NCBI RefSeq assembly: GCF_011759605.1
Contig: NZ_JAAOYX010000003.1
Coordinates: 172,008-236,007 of the forward strand
Reading direction: 5' to 3'
Length of the DNA: 64,000 nucleotides
From: Luteibacter sp. SG786
GTDB lineage: Bacteria > Pseudomonadota > Gammaproteobacteria > Xanthomonadales > Rhodanobacteraceae
Part shown: piece after piece, positions 20,378-29,242 of the stretch
How the letters are laid out: every line of letters begins with the position of its first letter
Numbering within the stretch: the first letter of the stretch is position 1
Notes under the pieces: generated by a model
Seen by the model: the letters and a program-made list of their open reading frames with translations, nothing else
Database searches by the model: none
What the model was told of the DNA's origin: nothing
Made by a program: the position numbers and the translations under genes

Positions 20378-20805
20378 CGGAATCTCCAGAATGGGTGAAA
20401 TAGGGGGGTTGACGACCGTGACGCTCGCATCGGCTACACTAAGGAGCCCCATGTCGCGGGTCCAACCGGAACCGAAGGTCTTGGCCGTTGCGGCCGGTGG
20501 CCCTCATTCCAACCCAACTAGGGGCGCGATTCAAGCAATTCAAGGTTGCCGGCGGGTGGTTTCCGTTGACATAGGTGAACCGGTTTCAACAGCCGGTTCA
20601 CCTATGCCAGCGGGAACCCTCGGGTGCGACCACCTCCGCTTCCGGCCTTCGCGCGCCGGGCGCGTCGCAGGCGCCGCCGGCATGGCATCCGGCCGCTTCC
20701 CGACACTCCCGTGACCCGGCCGGACCCTCCTCCCGTCCCGCGGGCTCCTCATGCCGCAGGGACGGCGCCGCACGGTGCGGCGCGAGTTTCAGGCCCATCT
20801 CCACT
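20378..20805 (+). promoter_or_regulatory. Long divergent leader between trxA and rhlB with a perfect hairpin
   Basis: No convincing gene fills these 428 bases. A TACACT hexamer at 20435-20440 is a plausible -10 for rhlB, which would give a leader of about 360 nt. Within it, CATAGGTGAACCGG (20570-20583) and its exact complement (20593-20606) form a 14-bp hairpin with a 9-base loop. An 87-codon frame (ATG at 20451, stop at 20714) runs through the hairpin; its composition is not convincingly coding. A long structured leader suggests post-transcriptional control of rhlB, but this is inference. Confidence 0.45.
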
Positions 20806-22563
20806 ATGTCCCAAACCGTTCTTACCGACGTCTTCTACGAAAACCTCGACCTGCACCCGTTGCTCCAGCAAGGCCTTGCCGCCGCCGGGATCACCCGCTG
20901 CACGCCCATTCAGGCGCTGACGCTTCCCGTTGCCCTCACGGGACGCGACGTCGCGGGCCAGGCCCAGACCGGCACCGGAAAAACCTTCGCTTTCCTCGTC
21001 GCGCTCATGGACCGCCTGCTGAAGCATCCGGCCCATCCGGACCGCAAGGATTCCGATCCCCGCGCCCTCGTCATCGCACCCACTCGCGAACTGGCGATCC
21101 AGATCGAGAAGGACTTCCAGACCATCGGGAAGGCCACCGGCCTGCGCAGCGCCCTCATCTATGGCGGCGTGGACTACGACAAGCAGCGCCAGCAACTGCG
21201 CGACGGCTGCGACATCATCATCGCCACGCCGGGCCGCCTGCTCGACTACTACAAGCAGGACGTGTTCGGCTTCGGCAGCGTCGAAGTCATGGTCATCGAC
21301 GAAGCCGACCGCATGTTCGACCTCGGCTTCATCAAGGACGTGCGCTTCATCTTCCGTCGCCTTCCGGCGCGCGAGAAGCGCCAGGTCCTACTGTTCTCGG
21401 CCACGCTGAGCCACCGGGTGCTTGAACTGGCCTACGAGCACATGCACGAGGCCGAAAAGCTGGTGGTCGAGACGGAAAACGTCACCGCCGACCGCGTGCG
21501 CCAGGTCGTCTACTTCCCCTCCAAGGAAGAGAAGATGCCGCTGCTGTTCAACCTGCTGGAAGAGAGCAAGGCCGAGCGCAGCATCATCTTCGTCAATACC
21601 AAGGCCGCCGCCGAGCGCATCACCGACCGGCTCAAGCGGCACAACTTCCGCGTGGGCGCCATTTCCGGCGACGTGCCGCAGGTCAAGCGCCAGAAGCTGC
21701 TGCAGCGCTTCCAGGACGGGCAGATCGATCTGCTCGTGGCCACCGACGTGGCCGCGCGCGGCCTGCACATCCCGGCCGTCAGCCACGTGTTCAACTACGA
21801 CCTGCCGCAGGATGCCGAGGACTATGTCCACCGCATCGGCCGTACCGCCCGCCTGGGCGCCGAAGGCGACGCGATCAGCTTCGCCTGCGACCTCTACGCC
21901 ATGGGCCTGCCGGACATCGAGGCTTACATCAACCAGAAGATTCCCACGGCGTCGATCGAGGCGAAGATGCTGGTGATGCCCGCGCCGCGGCCCCGTGCCG
22001 ACGGCGTGCAGGACGAAGTGGACGATCCGAACGACACCGGCGGTCACATCCCCACACGCGGTGCGCCGCCGGAGAAGGGTGGCCGGGGCAGCCGCGACGG
22101 TCGCGGCCCGCGTTCGGGCGACCGCTCAGGTAGCCGCGAACGTCGCCCGCGCCCGCCACGCGAGGACCGCCCGGCCGCCGCCGCGCCGTCGACGGAAGTG
22201 CCGATGAAGACCGTCGTGGTCGCCGAGACCGTGGCCGACCTGCCTGCCGCCACGGAAGCGATGGCCGCCGAGGGCGCCACGAAGAAGCGCCGCCGCCGTC
22301 GTGGCGGTCGTGGCCGCGGCGCCCGCGAAGGTACGGAGAACGCGGGTGACGGCGCCAATGGCACGCCGAACGGCAATGCGTCGCGCGGCGACCGTCCGAA
22401 GCAGGGCGCGCCGCGTCGTGCCGAGGGCGAGAATCCGAATCGCCGCCCGTCGCGCCAGGTGACCGCCACCCGGCCGGCGTCGGCACCGACGCCGCCCGCC
22501 GCGCCAGTGAAGGAAAAGATCGGCCTCCTGCGCCGCATCGGTCGGCTGTTCGGGGGGCGCTGA
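20806..22563 (+). CDS. rhlB: ATP-dependent RNA helicase RhlB with RG-rich tail
   Basis: A DEAD-box helicase that, in other gammaproteobacteria, works with RNase E in the degradosome. Motifs run in order: Q-motif region [11 protein letters not shown], motif I AQTGTGKT, motif [15 protein letters not shown] motif FSATLS, and motif [16 protein letters not shown]. The core ends near residue 400. The C-terminal ~185 residues form a basic Gly/Arg/Pro/Ala-rich tail not present in E. coli RhlB, ending in a short conserved helix [14 protein letters not shown]. Divergence from trxA-rho supports the rhlB identity. Total length is 585 residues. Confidence 0.9.
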   Translation: MSQTVLTDVFYENLDLHPLLQQGLAAAGITRCTPIQALTLPVALTGRDVAGQAQTGTGKTFAFLVALMDRLLKHPAHPDRKDSDPRALVIAPTRELAIQIEKDFQTIGKATGLRSALIYGGVDYDKQRQQLRDGCDIIIATPGRLLDYYKQDVFGFGSVEVMVIDEADRMFDLGFIKDVRFIFRRLPAREKRQVLLFSATLSHRVLELAYEHMHEAEKLVVETENVTADRVRQVVYFPSKEEKMPLLFNLLEESKAERSIIFVNTKAAAERITDRLKRHNFRVGAISGDVPQVKRQKLLQRFQDGQIDLLVATDVAARGLHIPAVSHVFNYDLPQDAEDYVHRIGRTARLGAEGDAISFACDLYAMGLPDIEAYINQKIPTASIEAKMLVMPAPRPRADGVQDEVDDPNDTGGHIPTRGAPPEKGGRGSRDGRGPRSGDRSGSRERRPRPPREDRPAAAAPSTEVPMKTVVVAETVADLPAATEAMAAEGATKKRRRRRGGRGRGAREGTENAGDGANGTPNGNASRGDRPKQGAPRRAEGENPNRRPSRQVTATRPASAPTPPAAPVKEKIGLLRRIGRLFGGR

Positions 22564-22674
22564 GCCCCTGTCGGAACGGCTCCCACATTTATATGAACTG
22601 CGTGGGTCGCACGGCCGCAAAATTTCCAGCACATCCCTTATCCTCTGGAGATTCACGAGCCAACGGGTAAAGCG

Positions 22675-23352
22675 GTGATCGGTTTCGATCTGGTGAGCAA
22701 ACGGTACGAGGGCGGTCACCAGGCCCTTACCGATGTGTCGTTCCATGTCGACGCGGGCGAAATGGCCTTCGTCACCGGGCATTCCGGCGCCGGCAAGAGC
22801 ACGCTGCTGAAGCTGCTGGCGATGATCGAGCGTCCCACGAACGGCGTGGTGACGCTCGACGGCCAGAAGCTCAACACCGTTCGCCCCGGCGACATTCCCA
22901 GGATCAGGCGCAAGCTCGGCATGGTGTTCCAGGACCATCGCCTTCTGCTCGACCGTACCGTCTTCGCCAATGTGGAGCTGCCGCTGATCATCGGCGGCGT
23001 CGCACCCGCCGATCGCGGCCGCCGCGTGCGCGCCGCGCTCGAGAAAGTCGGCCTGCTCAGCTACGAAAAACAATTGCCCGAGGCACTGTCCACCGGCGAG
23101 CAGCAGCGCGTGGGCATCGCTCGCGCCATCGTCGCGAAGCCCGCGGTCCTCATCGCCGACGAACCGACCGGCAACCTCGATCCCCAACTGGCCATGGAAA
23201 TCATGACCCTGTTTGCCGAATTCCAGGCGGTGGGCACCGCCGTCCTCGTCGCCAGCCACGACCTCATGCTCATCAAGCGGATGAAAAAGCGCGTCGTGGT
23301 CCTCGACCACGGCAAGCTCGTCGCCGACGTGCCCGCCACGGAGGTGGTATGA
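22675..23352 (+). CDS. ftsE: Cell-division ATP-binding protein FtsE
   Basis: FtsE is the cytoplasmic ATPase of the FtsEX complex, which couples the divisome to peptidoglycan hydrolase activation. The 225-residue protein has Walker A GHSGAGKST, the region KLGMVFQDHRLL and Walker B AVLIADEPTGNLDP. The signature reads LSTGEQQRVGIARA, with Thr where LSGGE is usual. It starts with GTG at 22675; a weak ribosome site is present. Its 3' end overlaps ftsX by 4 bases (ATGA), so the two are coupled. Confidence 0.93.
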   Translation: MIGFDLVSKRYEGGHQALTDVSFHVDAGEMAFVTGHSGAGKSTLLKLLAMIERPTNGVVTLDGQKLNTVRPGDIPRIRRKLGMVFQDHRLLLDRTVFANVELPLIIGGVAPADRGRRVRAALEKVGLLSYEKQLPEALSTGEQQRVGIARAIVAKPAVLIADEPTGNLDPQLAMEIMTLFAEFQAVGTAVLVASHDLMLIKRMKKRVVVLDHGKLVADVPATEVV

Positions 23353-24329
23353 ACGCGGTGCGCGACACCCGCAAGGCCCCGGAGCCGGAGAAGACGCGCC
23401 GCAGCGAGCCGCGAAAGGTCGGCGCGTGGCGCGAGCACCACCTGTGGAGCATGTCCATCAGCCTGCGTCGCCTCGGTGTGCGGCCGCTCGGCACCCTGCT
23501 CACTGTGGCTGTCATGGGCGTGGCGCTGGCCCTGCCGCTCACCTTCTACCTGCTGTTGGGCAACGTGCAACGGATGGGCGACGCGCTCGGGCGAAACCAG
23601 TCCATCAGTGCCTTCATGAAGCCGGGGCAGAATGCCGCCATGGCGGAAACCGCAGCGTCCGCGCTGCGCGGTCGTCCCGAAGTGGCCGACATCGTGGTGC
23701 GCACGCCCAAGGACGGTCTTGCCGAGCTTGCCGAGGTACAGGGGTTCTCGGGGGCCTTGCAGTCGCTCGACGCCAACCCGCTTCCCTATGTGCTGTCCGT
23801 GCAACCGAAGCCGGGCCTGTCGGCGGAGGACGTGAGCCGCCTTGTCGAATCGATGAAGGCGACCCCAGGCGTCGACATGGTTCAGGACACCGGTGCGTGG
23901 CGACAGCGCCTGGACGCCCTCGTCGGTGTCGGTGGCCGGGCCGTCGCGCTCCTCGCGCTGCTGCTCGGCATCGCCGCCCTGCTGGTCGTGGGCAACACCA
24001 TCCGCGTGGACATCCAGAGCCGCAGCGCGGAGATCGGCGTGCTGCTGCTCATCGGGGCCAGCCGTCCGTTCGTGCGACGCCCTTACCTGTATGCCGGTAT
24101 CTGGCTCGGCTTCCTTGCCGGCGTGCTCGCGGTCGTGCTCGCCGTGGTGCTGGAGTTGGCCATGGCCGGACCGGTGGGCCGGCTCGCGGCAGCCTATGAT
24201 GGCAGCGTGAGCTTCGGCGGGCTCCCCGCATGGCTGCTGCTTTCGGTACCCTTCGCGTCGGCCGTGCTGGGGTGGCTCGGTGCGCGACTGGTCAGCGCGC
24301 GGCAGATCCGCCGCGCGGCGGCGGGCTGA
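23349..24329 (+). CDS. ftsX: Cell-division protein FtsX
   Basis: FtsX is the permease-like partner of FtsE. The 326-residue protein has a charged cytoplasmic N-terminus, a first membrane segment around residues 48-65 (VAVMGVALALPLTFYLLL), and a ~110-residue periplasmic domain that in other species contacts hydrolase activators. Three further membrane segments follow in the C-terminal part, including ALLALLLGIAALLVVGNTI. The start overlaps ftsE. In E. coli ftsEX is followed directly by rpoH; here two genes lie between. Confidence 0.92.
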   Translation: MNAVRDTRKAPEPEKTRRSEPRKVGAWREHHLWSMSISLRRLGVRPLGTLLTVAVMGVALALPLTFYLLLGNVQRMGDALGRNQSISAFMKPGQNAAMAETAASALRGRPEVADIVVRTPKDGLAELAEVQGFSGALQSLDANPLPYVLSVQPKPGLSAEDVSRLVESMKATPGVDMVQDTGAWRQRLDALVGVGGRAVALLALLLGIAALLVVGNTIRVDIQSRSAEIGVLLLIGASRPFVRRPYLYAGIWLGFLAGVLAVVLAVVLELAMAGPVGRLAAAYDGSVSFGGLPAWLLLSVPFASAVLGWLGARLVSARQIRRAAAG

Positions 24330-24342
24330 AGGGGGGGGCGGG

Positions 24343-25182
24343 GTGGCATCCAACATCGGTTCGGGCGTGGCCAGCGCGACGCCGCGCATTCTCATCGTGG
24401 ACGGCTCGAAGGTCGTGCGCCAGCTCATCGCGCGCGTGGTCGCGGCCGAGGTGCCGGGTGTGGAGATCGTGGAGGCCACCACAGGGGCGGAGGCCCAGTC
24501 CGAGTTGCAGCGCGGCGTCTTCGATTTCGTCACCGTGGCATTGCGCCTCCCCGACATGGACGGACTCGACGTCGCCCGCTTCGTGCGCGAATCCGCACCG
24601 CAGATCTACATGCCGATCGTCGTCGTATCGGGCGACGTCGAGCAACGCCTGCACCGACGCGAACTCGGCGAGTTCGTCACCGACTATTTCGACAAGTCCC
24701 TGGGCTTCGGCGCGCTGGCCGAATTCATCCGCGGCTACGTAAGGCCCGAGGGCGGTGCCGAAGGCGAGGTGCTCTACGTAGAGGACAGCCGCGTCGTGGC
24801 ACTGGCGACACGGCGCATGATGGAGAAGTACGGACTCACCGTGCACCACGTCATCAGTGCCGAGGATGCGCTGCAGCACCTGCGCCAGGCGCGGGAACGC
24901 GGCGAGGTCGGTGCCGATGTCGTGCTGACGGACGTCAGCCTGAAGGGCGAACTCACCGGCGGCGACCTGGTCGAGCGCATCCGCAACGACTTCGGCTACG
25001 GCAAGGGCCAGTTACCCACGCTGGTCATGACCGGCGACGAGAACCCCGCGAACCAGGCCGCGCTCTTGCGCGCCGGCGCAAACGACCTCGTGGAAAAGCC
25101 GGTGGAAGAAAAGCTGCTCATCACGAAGCTCCTGTTCCAGCTGCGCGTTGCCCTGCACCTGCGTGCGAGGGTGACGCATTGA
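24343..25182 (+). CDS. Dual-receiver response regulator with a degenerate first domain
   Basis: A 279-residue protein built of two CheY-like receiver domains and nothing else. In domain 1 (about residues 12-135) the phospho-acceptor position is Ala: the strand reads [13 protein letters not shown], where LDIRLP would be usual. One acidic residue near the N-terminus is also Gly (IVDGSK). Domain 2 (about 142-275) is intact, with YVEDSR, the acceptor VLTDVSL, VMTGDE and VEKPVEE. The start is GTG at 24343 after an AAGGGGGGGG stretch, 13 bases after ftsX. No output domain is visible; it may act by protein contacts. It overlaps ung by 4 bases. Confidence 0.8.
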   Translation: MASNIGSGVASATPRILIVDGSKVVRQLIARVVAAEVPGVEIVEATTGAEAQSELQRGVFDFVTVALRLPDMDGLDVARFVRESAPQIYMPIVVVSGDVEQRLHRRELGEFVTDYFDKSLGFGALAEFIRGYVRPEGGAEGEVLYVEDSRVVALATRRMMEKYGLTVHHVISAEDALQHLRQARERGEVGADVVLTDVSLKGELTGGDLVERIRNDFGYGKGQLPTLVMTGDENPANQAALLRAGANDLVEKPVEEKLLITKLLFQLRVALHLRARVTH

Positions 25183-25880
25183 ACGACAGGGTGAAGCTGG
25201 AACCGTCCTGGAAAGCCCGGATCGGCGCGTACCTGGATCGTCCCGAGATGTTGGCGCTGTCGGAGTTCCTGCGTAGCGAAAAAGCGCGCGGCAAGACGAT
25301 CTACCCGCCGGGCCCCGAGATCTTCAATGCGTTCGCGCACACGCCATTCGACAAGGTGCGCGTGGTCATCTTCGGCCAGGACCCGTACCACGGTCCCGGG
25401 CAGGCCCACGGCCTCAGCTTCTCCGTGCGGCCCGGCGTGCGCGTGCCGCCGTCGCTGCAGAACATGTTCAAGGAAATCGAGGATTGCCTCGGCATCCCAC
25501 GTCCCGACCACGGCTGCCTCACGCCGTGGGCCGACCGCGGCGTGCTGCTGTTGAACGCGGTGCTGACCGTGGAAGCGGGCAAAGCCGGTTCGCACCAGGG
25601 CAAGGGCTGGGAAGGCTTCACCGATGCGGCCATCGACGCCCTCAACCGCGAGCGCGAGGGGCTGGTGTTCATGCTCTGGGGCAGCCATGCCCAGCGGAAA
25701 GGCCAGCTGATCGACGGCAAGCGCCACCTCGTCCTGCGCAGCGTGCATCCCTCGCCGCTCTCCGCCCACCGCGGGTTCATGGGCTGCGGCCACTTCGCCA
25801 AGGCGAACGCCTACCTGGAATCCCGCGGGGAGCCGCCGATCGACTGGTCGCTGCCGCCCCGTTCCGACCTTTCCATGTAG
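25179..25880 (+). CDS. ung: Uracil-DNA glycosylase
   Basis: Ung removes uracil from DNA to start base-excision repair. The 233-residue protein carries the family-1 water-activating loop [18 protein letters not shown], and the DNA-intercalation loop [10 protein letters not shown] near the C-terminus. I use a TTG start at 25179 that overlaps the preceding stop codon and has GAGGG upstream; a GTG 12 bases further down is possible. The stop codon TAG is part of the REP element that begins at 25877. Its position between ftsX and rpoH is unusual compared with E. coli. Confidence 0.92.
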   Translation: MNDRVKLEPSWKARIGAYLDRPEMLALSEFLRSEKARGKTIYPPGPEIFNAFAHTPFDKVRVVIFGQDPYHGPGQAHGLSFSVRPGVRVPPSLQNMFKEIEDCLGIPRPDHGCLTPWADRGVLLLNAVLTVEAGKAGSHQGKGWEGFTDAAIDALNREREGLVFMLWGSHAQRKGQLIDGKRHLVLRSVHPSPLSAHRGFMGCGHFAKANAYLESRGEPPIDWSLPPRSDLSM

Positions 25881-25985
25881 GAGCGCGCCCTGCGCGCGAC
25901 AGCGTTTGAGGCCGAGCCTGTGAGCTGGCGCGCCAGCTTGCGGACGGAGTCGAAAACATGTCGCGCGCAGGGCGCGCTCCTGTAG
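25877..25985. repeat. GTAG-type REP pair with central palindrome
   Basis: The left element starts GTAGGAGCGCGCCCTGCG (25877-25901). Its inverted partner TGTCGCGCGCAGGGCGCG lies at 25959-25985. Between them, AGCTGGCGCGCCAGCT (25923-25938) is a perfect 16-bp palindrome. The left element supplies the ung stop codon. The element type is the same as at 16401-16477 but with a diverged core. In mRNA it would fold into a long hairpin and may act as a transcript end or stabiliser. Confidence 0.85.
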
Positions 25986-26091
25986 ACGACTTAAACACCT
26001 TACGAAACAGTGGTTTGGGCGTAAATCTGTGCTTCGACCCATACCGCACATGAACCCGACCCGCCAGCCTCTGGACATGCCGGACCTATTT

Positions 26092-26109
26092 CTGTACCAT
26101 TGCGTACAG
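26092..26109. promoter_or_regulatory. CTGTAC-n6-GTACAG palindrome upstream of rpoH
   Basis: A perfect 6-6-6 inverted repeat, CTGTACCATTGCGTACAG, ends 24 bp before the CIRCE element. The CTGT/ACAG ends recall a LexA box, but the inner spacing is 10 rather than 8 bases. The binding factor is unknown. Confidence 0.4.
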
Positions 26110-26133
26110 TTAACCGATGAACTTCGGGCCGAC

Positions 26134-26160
26134 TTAGCACTCTCATTCCGGGACTGCTAA
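26134..26160. promoter_or_regulatory. CIRCE element (HrcA operator) upstream of rpoH
   Basis: TTAGCACTC (26134-26142), a 9-base spacer, then GACTGCTAA (26152-26160). The CIRCE consensus is TTAGCACTC-N9-GAGTGCTAA; only one base differs. It lies 31 bp upstream of the rpoH ATG, overlapping the likely promoter or transcript start (TGCTAATCT could be an extended -10). HrcA is therefore expected to repress rpoH. No hrcA gene is in this window. Confidence 0.82.
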
Positions 26161-26191
26161 TCTGCGTAAAGACTTTCAGGAGGTTCCACAC

Positions 26192-27052
<861 letters not shown>

Positions 27053-27074
27053 GATCGCGGTTCGGCGTAAGATC

Positions 27075-27101
27075 GGAAACGGCCCTCGCGGGCCGTTTTC
27101 C
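27075..27101 (+). terminator. Terminator after rpoH
   Basis: GGAAACGGCCC and GGGCCGTTTTCC form a hairpin around a TCGC loop, beginning 22 bases after the rpoH stop and ending in TTTTCC. Confidence 0.85.
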
Positions 27102-27132
27102 GTTTGAAGTCATCCGGCAGGAGCAGAACAGG

Positions 27133-27813
27133 ATGCCCAGGGCGCTGGTCATCGAAGACGACGAGGTCACCGCGCGCGACATTGTCGCGGAACTGCGTGC
27201 GCACGGCCTGTCCACCGACTGGGTGGCCGACGGCCGCGAAGGCCTCGCTCGCGCGCTCGCCGACGGCTACGACATCGTCACCCTGGACCGCATGTTGCCG
27301 GGCATGGACGGCATCGACGTCGTGTCTGCGTTGCGCCAGCGCGGCGTGGACACGCCCGTGCTGATGATCAGCGCGCTTTCCGACGTGGATGAGCGCGTGC
27401 GCGGCCTGCGTGCGGGCGGCGACGATTACCTCACCAAGCCGTTCTCTCCGGACGAGCTCGCGGCCCGCGCCGAGGTGCTGTTGCGCCGGCGTCGCCAGGG
27501 TCCGAACGAGACGCGCCTGCGCGTGGCCGATCTCGAACTCGACCTGGTCCGCCACAACGCGCAACGCCGGGACCAGGAACTGACGCTGCTTCCCACGGAA
27601 TTCCGGCTGCTGGAATTCCTGATGCGGAATGCCGGGCAGGTAGTGACGCGGCAGATGATCTTCGAACACGTGTGGGGCTTCCATTTCGATCCGGGCACGA
27701 ACGTGATCGACGTCCATATCGGCCGGCTGCGCCGCAAGATCGACGGCGCAGGCCATTCGCCGCTCATCCGTACCGTTCGCGGCTCGGGATACGTCCTTGC
27801 GCCCGCTGACTGA
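27133..27813 (+). CDS. OmpR/PhoB-family response regulator of the RND efflux locus
   Basis: A 226-residue two-domain regulator. The receiver has the acidic pair VIEDDE, the acceptor Asp in VTLDRMLPGMDG and the KPF lysine (DDYLTKPFSPDEL). The C-terminal winged helix contains LLPTEFRLLEFLMRNAGQVV and the recognition-helix part NVIDVHIGRLRRKI, ending GSGYVL. Its last codons overlap the kinase gene by 17 bases. It most likely controls the efflux operon that follows immediately. Confidence 0.92.
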   Translation: MPRALVIEDDEVTARDIVAELRAHGLSTDWVADGREGLARALADGYDIVTLDRMLPGMDGIDVVSALRQRGVDTPVLMISALSDVDERVRGLRAGGDDYLTKPFSPDELAARAEVLLRRRRQGPNETRLRVADLELDLVRHNAQRRDQELTLLPTEFRLLEFLMRNAGQVVTRQMIFEHVWGFHFDPGTNVIDVHIGRLRRKIDGAGHSPLIRTVRGSGYVLAPAD

Positions 27814-29164
27814 CGCCTGGCGTTCCGCCACCTCGCGCCTGATCATCATCTATGGCGCGTTGTTCGCCATCTGGTGCGTGGTGCTCCTCGGCATCGTGCA
27901 GTGGGAAACGTCGCGCTACCTGTCCGGCGTGATCGACCAGATGCTGGCGTCGCGCGTCCACTATCTGGAAGGCACCGCACCGCGGGACATGCGCGCCACC
28001 GTCGACGCCGCCAGCCGGATCGACGTGCAGGGCGCCATGTGGATGGGGCTGTTCGACGCGCAGGGCCGCCACCTTGCCGGCAACATTGCCGCGCTGCCGA
28101 AGGGCCTGGACGAAGACGGCATGGCCCGGTCGATCGACGCCAGTCTCGACTCTCCCACGCGCAAGGGCAGCACCCGCGTGCGGGGGCTTTCCCATGAACT
28201 GCCCGATGGCACGCGCCTTGTCGTGGCGAAGGAAAGCACGACCATCGACGGTGTCGGCACGATCATCCGTCGCGGACTCCTGTGGGGCCTCTCCCTCACG
28301 CTGATCCCCGGGGTGCTTGGCGGCGTGCTGATCGCGCGCGGGCCTGCCCGGCGTATCCGAGCCATCCAGCAGGCGATGGAGCCCATTCGCGAGGGGGACC
28401 TGAGCGTTCGCCTTCCGGTGAGCGGCATCGGCGACGAAGTGGACCTCCTCGCGGAAACCGTCAACGCCACGCTGGCCGAGATCGAACGTCTCCTCGGCGA
28501 AGTGAAGGGCGTGACCGACAACATCGCCCACGATCTACGAACGCCGCTCACCCGGATGCGCACGCGTCTGTACCGGTTGCAACAGGTATTCGAGTCGCGC
28601 CCGGAGGGCGAGCAACTCGATGCATGCGTCAGTGAGATCGACACCGTGCTGGCGCGCTTCCGCGCATTGCTTCGGGTGTCCGAACTGGAAGACAGGCAGC
28701 GCAGCGCCTGCTTCGAGAACATGGATCTGGGCAGCGTCCTGCGGAATGTGCATGAGTTCTATGCGCCCGTTGCCGAAGACCGCGGGCAGCGATTCGACCT
28801 GGAACTTGGCCGACTGCCGCCATTGCGCGGCGATCCGCAACTGTTGTTCGAGGCATTCGCCAATCTCGTCGGGAACGCGATCAAGTTCACGCCCGACGGC
28901 GGCACCGTGCGTCTCGTCGCATCCACCGGCGACGACGGCGGCGCCCGCGTGGATATCGCCGATACCGGGCCAGGCATTCCGCCGGACGAGCGCGAGGCCG
29001 TGTTCCGCCGCTTCTATCGCAGCGACGAGACACGGTCCAAGCCGGGGTGCGGCCTTGGCCTCGCCATCGTGAGTGCCATCGTGCGCCTGCATGGGTACTC
29101 GCTGTCGGTGGGCGGCAGCGATCGCGGCGCGGTCTTCACGGTCACCTGTCCCGCCAGCGCCTAA
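27797..29164 (+). CDS. Sensor histidine kinase of the RND efflux locus
   Basis: A 455-residue inner-membrane kinase. Membrane segments are near residues 15-35 and 160-180, with a ~120-residue periplasmic sensor between them. Then come a HAMP linker, the HisKA H-box VTDNIAHDLRTPLTRMR and the ATPase boxes N (LVGNAIKFTPDGG), G1 (DTGPGIPPDE) and G2 (GCGLGLAIVSAIV). The TTG start at 27797 overlaps the regulator gene. The stimulus is unknown; the neighbouring pump suggests a toxic or envelope-stress signal. Confidence 0.9.
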   Translation: MRPLTDAWRSATSRLIIIYGALFAIWCVVLLGIVQWETSRYLSGVIDQMLASRVHYLEGTAPRDMRATVDAASRIDVQGAMWMGLFDAQGRHLAGNIAALPKGLDEDGMARSIDASLDSPTRKGSTRVRGLSHELPDGTRLVVAKESTTIDGVGTIIRRGLLWGLSLTLIPGVLGGVLIARGPARRIRAIQQAMEPIREGDLSVRLPVSGIGDEVDLLAETVNATLAEIERLLGEVKGVTDNIAHDLRTPLTRMRTRLYRLQQVFESRPEGEQLDACVSEIDTVLARFRALLRVSELEDRQRSACFENMDLGSVLRNVHEFYAPVAEDRGQRFDLELGRLPPLRGDPQLLFEAFANLVGNAIKFTPDGGTVRLVASTGDDGGARVDIADTGPGIPPDEREAVFRRFYRSDETRSKPGCGLGLAIVSAIVRLHGYSLSVGGSDRGAVFTVTCPASA

Positions 29165-29195
29165 ATAAATATTAACTACGCCGATGGCGTGCCGC

Positions 29196-29212
29196 GGCGC
29201 AAAATTCGCGCC
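29196..29212. promoter_or_regulatory. Inverted repeat before the RND permease
   Basis: GGCGC-AAAATTC-GCGCC lies 30 bp upstream of the permease ATG, just after an AT-rich stretch (TAAATAAATATTAAC, 29162-29176). It could hold an internal promoter with a regulator site in the 78-bp gap. Weak candidate. Confidence 0.25.
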
Positions 29213-29242
29213 GACGCAAACACGCCTCGGAATCCGTCCCCC

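Noticed and set aside
26092..26109. LexA (SOS) box upstream of rpoH
   Set aside because: The CTGT and ACAG half-sites are 10 bases apart instead of 8, so it was kept only as an unassigned palindrome.
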